From assembly GCA_021298975.1 (NCBI GenBank), contig JAJTGC010000016.1:1-34080 (forward strand): a stretch of 34,080 nucleotides of DNA, read 5' to 3'. How positions within the stretch are numbered: position 1 is the stretch's first letter; the number at the start of each line of letters is the position of its first letter. The DNA comes from Oxalobacteraceae bacterium (lineage in GTDB: Bacteria; Pseudomonadota; Gammaproteobacteria; Burkholderiales; Burkholderiaceae_D). Under the pieces are notes generated by a model that was given only the letters and a program-made list of their open reading frames with translations, did no database searches and was not told the DNA's origin. The position numbers and the translations under genes were made by a program. Positions 28,904 to 34,080 of the stretch are shown here, one piece after another.

Positions 28904-30190
28904 TTAGTTGGCGTACGTGATGCGGTAAATTGCACCAGCGTAGTCGTCAGACACGAGAATAGAACCGTCGGGCATGTTGGCCACATCGACCGGACGACCG
29001 ATAGCACGATTGGTCACCTTGTCGAGGAAGCCGTCAGCAAAGATTTCCGCTTTGCCTGCAGTACCGTCTTCTTTCAGAGGAATGAAGTTGATCAGGTAAC
29101 CGCTAGGCTCGGTACGGTTCCATGAACCGTGCGATGCCACGAAAATGCCGCCCTGATACTTCTTCGGGAAGGACTTGCCAGTGTAGAAAGACATGCCCAG
29201 CTGAGCTTGGTGTGCAGGGAACTCAACTTGTGGGAACACAGCGTTTGCTGGCTCGGCCATATCTTTCAGTTCAGGCGCTGCAGGCGAGCCCGCAACTTTG
29301 TACTTGCCGTTCCAGTATGGGAAGCCGAAATGCTGGCCAGCCTTGGTGATACGGTTCAGTTCGCCAGGAGGAATATCGTCGCCCAGACCGTCTACCTGGT
29401 TGTCAGTCGTCCAGATTGTCTTGTCTTTCGGGTTGATGTCGATACCAGCTGGGTTACGCATGCCCATGGCATACACTTCCCTGCCGGAGCCATCGAACGG
29501 GTTCAGGCGGATAACGCCACCAATCCCGACCTTGTCGTACAGGGCGATCTTGTCTTTTGGCTGAACGTTGTATGGCTGACCCAGAGTCACGTACAGTTTG
29601 CCGTCATCAGCAACGCGGCATACACGGCCGGTGTGGTTGTATGACTGCTCTTCAACAGGAATCAGGCCGCCTTCTTTGACAGCGGTGATCACTGCAACGT
29701 CCGGACCTTCATAGAAGTACTCGGCTGCTGGGAAATTCAGAACGCGGTTTGACTCAACCACGATCAGGAAGCCGTCCTTGGTCCAGCAAACGCCGTTCGG
29801 ATTCTTGAACTTGATCGAAGGAGCGAATGGCTTGACTTCGTCGGCGGTCATGTCGCCGTTACGGTCAGTAACAGCCCAAACGGTGGTCTTGCGTGTACCG
29901 ACGAACAGCATGTTAGTCGAAGGCGCAACCGCCATGTAGCGCGCGTCAGGAACGACGGCGTACAGTTCAATCTTGAAGCCTTCTGGCAACTTGATCTTTT
30001 TGAGGTTGGCCTTGAGCTGGTCAACATTCTTGCCGGTCTGGGAAACGGTAGGAATGTCGATTGCCGTGTCGGTGTTTTTCATTGCCGAGATCTTTTCCAG
30101 ATTCTCGTCTGCAGCAAAGCTGGATGCGGAGAACGCAACGAGCATCGCCGATGCCAGAACGCTCTTTACAAATACATTGGATGTAGCCAA
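28904..30190 (-). CDS. Exported sorbosone/PQQ-type sugar dehydrogenase
   Basis: 428 residues if translation starts at the TTG at 30190, which has GGAG seven bases upstream and leaves an ideal signal peptide (ATSNVFVKSVLASAMLVAFS, cut after SSFA). A distant ATG at 30256 gives 450 residues but a poor N-terminus. The mature protein fits the glucose/sorbosone dehydrogenase beta-propeller family: LPEGFKIELYAVVPDARYMA near 70, PNGVCWTKDGFLIVVESNRV near 130, GMRNPAGIDINPKDKTIWTT near 245, HGSWNRTEPSGY near 355 and GRPVDVANMPDGSILVSDDY near 405. Such enzymes oxidise sugars or aldehydes in the periplasm with PQQ. Substrate and cofactor are not proven. No PQQ synthesis genes are in the window. Confidence 0.87.
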   Translation of the reverse strand: MATSNVFVKSVLASAMLVAFSASSFAADENLEKISAMKNTDTAIDIPTVSQTGKNVDQLKANLKKIKLPEGFKIELYAVVPDARYMAVAPSTNMLFVGTRKTTVWAVTDRNGDMTADEVKPFAPSIKFKNPNGVCWTKDGFLIVVESNRVLNFPAAEYFYEGPDVAVITAVKEGGLIPVEEQSYNHTGRVCRVADDGKLYVTLGQPYNVQPKDKIALYDKVGIGGVIRLNPFDGSGREVYAMGMRNPAGIDINPKDKTIWTTDNQVDGLGDDIPPGELNRITKAGQHFGFPYWNGKYKVAGSPAAPELKDMAEPANAVFPQVEFPAHQAQLGMSFYTGKSFPKKYQGGIFVASHGSWNRTEPSGYLINFIPLKEDGTAGKAEIFADGFLDKVTNRAIGRPVDVANMPDGSILVSDDYAGAIYRITYAN

Positions 30191-30426
30191 GTTTAATCTC
30201 CGATTGGTTTTTTGTTGACTGAGTAATGAACCGCGTGACCCAACCAAAACTTTCATTTATGTTTTAACAACAAAAGTTTGAAAGTTTCGAATTGCTTCCT
30301 ATTGGGGCTATGGAATATAGGGTTTGCGTCGATCAGGCCACAAGTGAATTTTTTTCATCAATGATCTCCGAACGTCAACTTGTGCCTTAAGTCTCAACAA
30401 TGCCTCAAAGCGCTTTGAATTTCGAC

Positions 30427-30462
30427 AAAAAAAGCCTGCGCGGGTAACTTTCGTGCAGGCTT
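30427..30462 (-). terminator. Intrinsic terminator after YVTN-propeller gene
   Basis: AAGCCTGC (30432-30439) and GCAGGCTT (30455-30462) form the stem; on the minus strand it is followed by seven T. It lies 24 bases past the stop of the propeller gene. Confidence 0.75.
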
Positions 30463-30485
30463 GTTGATCTAATGAGAACACTCGT

Positions 30486-31451
30486 TCAACGAATCACGAC
30501 ACCCCAAGGCATTTCACCTACTTTCACTTCACCCGATACGATCAGCTGCTCAGTATCGATTACTGTCACCGAGTTTGAGCGACCATTGGCCACGTAAAGT
30601 TTTTTCCCATCCGGTGTGATGGCCATATTCCACGGACGTTTGCCCACCGGGATAGTCGCAAGGATGGTGTTGTCCGAGGTATCGACAGCCGACACCGTGC
30701 CGTCTTTGCCGTTGGATATGTAAACGCGCTTGCCATCGGGCGCCATGGTGACGCCATTACAGAAATTACCCGTTTTGATTTCCTTGATGACCTTGCGGCT
30801 GGCCACGTCAATCGCAAATACGGTGCTGGCAATCTCCGAGGCTACGTAAGCCACTTTGCCATCCGGACGAAACGCAATGCCGCGTGGACGATCGCCCACT
30901 TTTATCGAGCCAATCTGCTTGCGTTTGCGTACGTCAATCACATCAACGCTGTCGGCCTCTTCGGCTGAGACAAACATCAGTTTGCTGTCGGGGCTGAACA
31001 CGGCATGTTCAGGATTTTTCCCCTTGGTTTTTACAGCAAACATTTTGCGACCCGTGGCTGTCGAAATAAAGTTTACCGAGTTGCTGATCTCTGATGCGGC
31101 GGCAACCCATTTGCCGTCAGGAGAAATCGAGACGCCTTCCGGTGACTCGCCCAGATCAATGGTGCCAGACACCGCACGCTCTTCCAGATTGACTTTGACC
31201 AGCACGTTATTGGGCTGGTCACTGACATACAGGGTCTTGCCGTCGATGGATACGGCCAGGCCACGCGGCTTGTCGCCCGCCTTGATCTCGCTGACGACCG
31301 TATCGTTCGCTGTATCGATTACCGACAATGTGCCGGATTTTTCGTTCGGTACGTAAGCAAAAGGCGCGGCTAGCACGGTCGCGGATACGCAAAGGGCTGC
31401 AATCACCAGCGCCAAACCAGAAAATGAAGATGGATTTTTTTTAAATTGCAT
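30486..31451 (-). CDS. Exported YVTN-type beta-propeller protein
   Basis: 321 residues from ATG 31451, which gives a signal peptide (MQFKKNPSSFSGLALVIAAL...VLA, cut near residue 28); 24 further upstream codons lack that logic. The mature part is about seven repeats of roughly 42 residues with the pattern 'vIDtandtvv..I.vGd.PrGlavspDGk.lYVs' (for instance GDKPRGLAVSIDGKTLYVSD, GDRPRGIAFRPDGKVAYVAS, GKRPWNMAITPDGKKLYVAN). This is like the beta-propeller proteins associated with PQQ-dependent alcohol catabolism. They are periplasmic and probably serve as binding or scaffold proteins; the exact role is unknown. It is upstream of the sugar dehydrogenase on the same strand, with its own terminator. 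Confidence 0.9.
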   Translation of the reverse strand: MQFKKNPSSFSGLALVIAALCVSATVLAAPFAYVPNEKSGTLSVIDTANDTVVSEIKAGDKPRGLAVSIDGKTLYVSDQPNNVLVKVNLEERAVSGTIDLGESPEGVSISPDGKWVAAASEISNSVNFISTATGRKMFAVKTKGKNPEHAVFSPDSKLMFVSAEEADSVDVIDVRKRKQIGSIKVGDRPRGIAFRPDGKVAYVASEIASTVFAIDVASRKVIKEIKTGNFCNGVTMAPDGKRVYISNGKDGTVSAVDTSDNTILATIPVGKRPWNMAITPDGKKLYVANGRSNSVTVIDTEQLIVSGEVKVGEMPWGVVIR

Positions 31452-31727
31452 GGGTATGCGCCTCTTTTCAGTAAATTCGGGTACACGCCAGATCAAGATG
31501 CGCCGGATAAGCGCTCCTATCAAAAAACCGGTTTCTGACGCAGTGCTTCGTTTTAAGTAAACAAAACGTAAAGGATAACCTATGGCGCCCTTTCAGGGCG
31601 CCTCAGACCAGCGCCAAAAAGAATTTCCAAATTCGGGTAGGATTGCGACCCTGTCGAAGTGCGGCTTTGAGGCGGTTTTTACCCTTTTGGTCGTGCTGAT
31701 AAACCCGTCTTTTTTTGAAAGATTCTC

Positions 31728-32303
31728 ATGTCCGAACATTTCACCGAACATGACTGGCGCCGCTTTCTCATCAGCCTGGGGGAAGACCCGGATCGGCCGG
31801 GACTCAAGGAGACCCCGGCGCGTGTTGCAAAAGCCTGGATGGCATGGACGTCCGGCTATCATCAGCAACCGGCCGACGTCCTCAAAACCTTCGAGGATGG
31901 CGCAGAGGAATACAACGAACTGATCGTCGTCCGTAACATTCCGGTGTACAGCCATTGTGAGCATCACCTGGCGCCGTTTTTTGGCAAGGCGACCGTGGGC
32001 TATATGCCGAACGGGAAAATCGTTGGCCTGTCAAAGCTGACGCGTCTGGTTGAATGCTTTTCACGCCGCCTGCAAGTGCAGGAGCGCATGACGATACAGA
32101 TCGCGAATGCCCTCATGGAAACCCTCGAACCCAAGGCGGTAGGCGTCGTCATGCGCTGTCGACACTTGTGCATGGAAAGTCGGGGCATACGGACGGCAGG
32201 TGAAGAGACCGTAACGTCGGCAATGTTAGGTGAATTGCAACCCAATCTTGCCATGCGAACGGAGTTTTTGGATCTCGCACGCGAAGATTTGGGTCGCTGG
32301 TAA
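31728..32303 (+). CDS. folE: GTP cyclohydrolase I
   Basis: 191 residues. Conserved motifs: DPDRPGLKETPARVAKAW near 21-38, YSHCEHHLAPFFGKATVGY near 75-92 (zinc cysteine and catalytic histidines), GLSKLTRLVECFSRRLQVQE near 100-119, and VVMRCRHLCMESRGI near 141-155, with the second zinc cysteine. It converts GTP to 7,8-dihydroneopterin triphosphate, the first step of tetrahydrofolate synthesis (a type IA enzyme, decameric in the cytoplasm). It is somewhat shorter at the N-terminus than the E. coli enzyme but complete. It converges with the SET-domain gene, 32 bases apart. Confidence 0.97.
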   Translation: MSEHFTEHDWRRFLISLGEDPDRPGLKETPARVAKAWMAWTSGYHQQPADVLKTFEDGAEEYNELIVVRNIPVYSHCEHHLAPFFGKATVGYMPNGKIVGLSKLTRLVECFSRRLQVQERMTIQIANALMETLEPKAVGVVMRCRHLCMESRGIRTAGEETVTSAMLGELQPNLAMRTEFLDLAREDLGRW

Positions 32304-32319
32304 ATTTTTTCGTTGACTG

Positions 32320-32344
32320 CTGAACGCCCGCGTGTTCAGTTTTT
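32320..32344 (+). terminator. Intrinsic terminator after folE
   Basis: CTGAAC (32320-32325) pairs with GTTCAG (32334-32339), then TTTTT. It overlaps the last codons of the convergent SET-domain gene. Confidence 0.6.
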
Positions 32345-32860
32345 CTTTGTCGCGGCCTTCTTTGCAGGCGATTTTTTTACAAGAGCCAGCATGGTTCCGC
32401 GGCAGGCGGCTGTACCGCAGCGGCATCCATACGCCTCTTTGAGTGCCTTGCTCATTTTTTCTTCAATCACCAGCCCGTAATCGTAAGACAGCTCCTCGCC
32501 GCGAGCGATATCACGCAATGCGTGAATATAAACCCGCCCTTTTTCTTCCTGCGCTTCGCAATTGGGCTCGCATGCATGGTTGATCCAGCGTGCATCATTA
32601 CCTTGGTCGCCGCCGTCAATCAACTTGCCACTTTCCAGACTGAAGAAAAACGTGTGATGGGGATTGTCCAGATCCAATCCGAAACGTTTCTCGGCCTGCG
32701 CTTCGGTAATACGCTTGCCCATGTACTCAATGATTCGGGCGCCTGCAGGAATTTTGCGAGTCGCAAATACGCCATTGCCATGGATAACCGAGTGCCGCAC
32801 TCTGATGTGGGTATCTGCCAGTAGGGCTTGTCGTAGTGAGGGGGGACTGCCTGATTTCAT
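32336..32860 (-). CDS. SET-domain protein lysine methyltransferase
   Basis: 174 residues carrying a complete compact SET domain: HGNGVFATRKIPAGARIIEY near 28-47 (SAM-binding start), RWINHACEPNCEA near 92-104 (NHxCxPN core) and RGEELSYDYG near 119-128 (catalytic tyrosine). A post-SET zinc motif follows (CRCGTAACRG, near 145-154). The last 14 residues, VKKSPAKKAATKKN, are Lys/Ala-rich like a histone H1 tail. The enzyme should transfer methyl from S-adenosylmethionine to protein lysines. Substrates of bacterial SET proteins are mostly unknown; a nucleoid protein or itself is a guess. No secretion signal is seen. Confidence 0.9.
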   Translation of the reverse strand: MKSGSPPSLRQALLADTHIRVRHSVIHGNGVFATRKIPAGARIIEYMGKRITEAQAEKRFGLDLDNPHHTFFFSLESGKLIDGGDQGNDARWINHACEPNCEAQEEKGRVYIHALRDIARGEELSYDYGLVIEEKMSKALKEAYGCRCGTAACRGTMLALVKKSPAKKAATKKN

Positions 32861-33154
32861 GGGGTGGCGTACATGCGTGGTTGATGGTCACAGTTCAATT
32901 TGTTTGTCGTCAATAGTGTGGACAAGGGTCGCCATTGCCACAAGACGCCGATGATAGCTTGCGATGGCCCAGTGGCACAAGGAATGCGTTCATGCTGGCA
33001 ACTGCAGCGGTCGAGCAACGGGTATTTTTTTCTTGTACCCGGTCGTTTTTTCTACCCTTGCTCGCTTTGGGCGCGCAGGTACTGCGCGATCGCTTCATGG
33101 CATGTGATTTGCGGTGCAGAGCAGGCTTCTTCCATTCATAGCAAGGAGAAATTT

Positions 33155-33925
33155 ATGCCCATGCATCATATCAAGTCAGGTGTTGCCACCATTTTCTTTG
33201 GACTAGTGAGCACAGTACTTTTGATGAATTCACTGACCGTTCATCCTCAGGAGAAAGAGAGCAAGCCCTCTGCATCGCAGCGCAGGGAAACAGCATCTGG
33301 CCCTTCGCAGGCCAAATTAAATCAGTCGGACGAGCGCATGCTCAAGCAGCTCGCTCAGGCACAACTCGCTGAAATCAGCTTGGCTAAGCTAGCGCAGGAT
33401 AAAGCGCGAAGCAATGAAATCAAAAGCTTTGCCAAAAAAGTGCTTGATGACCATACGAAAGCGCATGATGAGCTCAAACAGCTGGCCCAGTCCAAGGGGA
33501 TAAGTTTGCCTGTCGAGGTCGATCGTCAGCAGCAATCCGTCGAGAAAAAATTCGCAGCGATCTCGGGAGAAAAATTCGACCGCCAGTACATGAACCACGA
33601 GAGTACGCGCGCTCTGAGGGACACACACCGGTTGCTTGAGCGCATCAACAGCAAGGCAGAAGATGCTGACGTGAAGACCTACGTCAGCAAAATCATCGGA
33701 ACAGTGGAAGCCCATCAGCAACTCGCCAACGACACCCGAAAAAATCTCAAGCCAACCAGCGAGGGTAAAAGTGGTGTGGGCAAATCGGAGTCATCAGGAT
33801 CGCCTGCATCGTCAGGGGCATCCGGTGAATCCGGTGCGGGCGGCGGCGCCGGTAAACCGGGTGGGACCTACGATTCAGGGACTCCTGGCGGGGCCTCGGG
33901 CGGTACCCGTACCCCCCGTCAGTAA
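33155..33925 (+). CDS. Exported DUF4142 (ferritin-like) protein with Gly/Ser-rich tail
   Basis: 256 residues from ATG 33155, with AAGGAG at 33143-33148; the frame is open 85 codons further upstream, but that part lacks a ribosome site and a family match. It has a signal sequence (SGVATIFFGLVSTVLLMNSL, about residues 7-27), then a helical DUF4142 domain (about 60-200: LAQAQLAEISLAKLAQDKA, KKVLDDHTKAHDELKQLA, YMNHESTRALRDTHRLLER, IIGTVEAHQQLAND). The paired Asp/His motifs typify this family, which has a ferritin-like four-helix shape. The last ~55 residues are almost entirely Gly, Ser, Ala, Thr and Pro. Function unknown; related genes are often stress-induced. Confidence 0.88.
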   Translation: MPMHHIKSGVATIFFGLVSTVLLMNSLTVHPQEKESKPSASQRRETASGPSQAKLNQSDERMLKQLAQAQLAEISLAKLAQDKARSNEIKSFAKKVLDDHTKAHDELKQLAQSKGISLPVEVDRQQQSVEKKFAAISGEKFDRQYMNHESTRALRDTHRLLERINSKAEDADVKTYVSKIIGTVEAHQQLANDTRKNLKPTSEGKSGVGKSESSGSPASSGASGESGAGGGAGKPGGTYDSGTPGGASGGTRTPRQ

Positions 33926-33981
33926 GCACTGAGCAGGCCGGGGCTGGGCGCTTTGGGTACAATGCCTGCCATTCGGTTGCA

Positions 33982-34003
33982 CGGCGATGAGTTTGCATCG
34001 CCG
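33982..34003. repeat. Perfect 8-bp inverted repeat
   Basis: CGGCGATG (33982-33989) and CATCGCCG (33996-34003) separated by six bases, between the DUF4142 gene and the FAD-dehydrogenase start. There is no T run, so it is either an operator or an mRNA hairpin rather than a normal terminator. Confidence 0.5.
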
Positions 34004-34034
34004 GCTCTGCCCACTAACCACCGGGCCTGCGTTC

Positions 34035-34080
34035 ATGTTGCGACTCACCGATATACATCTTCCGCTGGATCACCCGGAGC
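34035..34080 (+). CDS. FAD-dependent dehydrogenase, N-terminal fragment (runs off window)
   Basis: Only 15 codons are inside the window: MLRLTDIHLPLDHPE. This matches the start of a family of large uncharacterised FAD-dependent dehydrogenases (COG2509-like) of proteobacteria, whose N-termini commonly read 'MLRLxxIKLPLDHxE'. No cofactor motif is in the visible part, so the name rests on recognising this short start and should be treated as tentative. Confidence 0.5.
   Translation, partial: MLRLTDIHLPLDHPE

Overview
The window looks like a chromosomal segment of a betaproteobacterium, most likely Burkholderiales and close to Oxalobacteraceae (Herminiimonas/Janthinobacterium-like). This rests on gene content and protein style, not on a database search. 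The core is the conserved block rpmH-dnaA-dnaN-gyrB, with rnpA-yidD-yidC-mnmE running the other way. No tRNA, rRNA, CRISPR array, insertion sequence or prophage was recognised.

Layout. 1-660: the tail of a LysR-type regulator, then an AT-rich non-coding stretch carrying a cluster of DnaA boxes and a DnaA-trio-like run. This is the best candidate for the replication origin (oriC) in the window, about 12.4 kb from dnaA. 665-6200: a LysR regulator, a small unknown ORF, an MFS transporter, a small lipoprotein, an RluA-family pseudouridine synthase, a MOSC-domain protein and an unknown protein with a possible Tudor-like N-terminus. 6201-8591: a non-coding stretch with a strong terminator (possible small RNA or attenuator), a single-domain asparaginase-like protein and an exported acetamidase/formamidase. 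8719-12658 (minus strand): mnmE, yidC, yidD, rnpA and rpmH, covering tRNA modification, membrane protein insertion, RNase P and ribosome. 13073-18215 (plus strand): dnaA, dnaN and gyrB.

18419-26918: a haloacid dehalogenase, malate synthase G (glyoxylate use), the peroxide-defence pair ahpC-ahpF with an OxyR-like site upstream, a Tim44-domain membrane protein, an AI-2E/PerM-family transporter and a TerC-family membrane protein. 27184-31451: an NhaR-type LysR regulator, then three minus-strand genes that read as a periplasmic oxidation module: a YVTN beta-propeller protein, a sorbosone/PQQ-type sugar dehydrogenase and a small c-type cytochrome. 31728-34080: folE, a SET-domain lysine methyltransferase with a Lys/Ala-rich tail, an exported DUF4142 protein with a Gly/Ser-rich tail, and the first codons of a FAD-dependent dehydrogenase.

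Most of the window is ordinary housekeeping sequence. The items most worth checking are the origin candidate unlinked to dnaA, the hairpin-rich non-coding element before the asparaginase-like gene, the SET-domain protein, and the dehydrogenase/cytochrome/propeller module.
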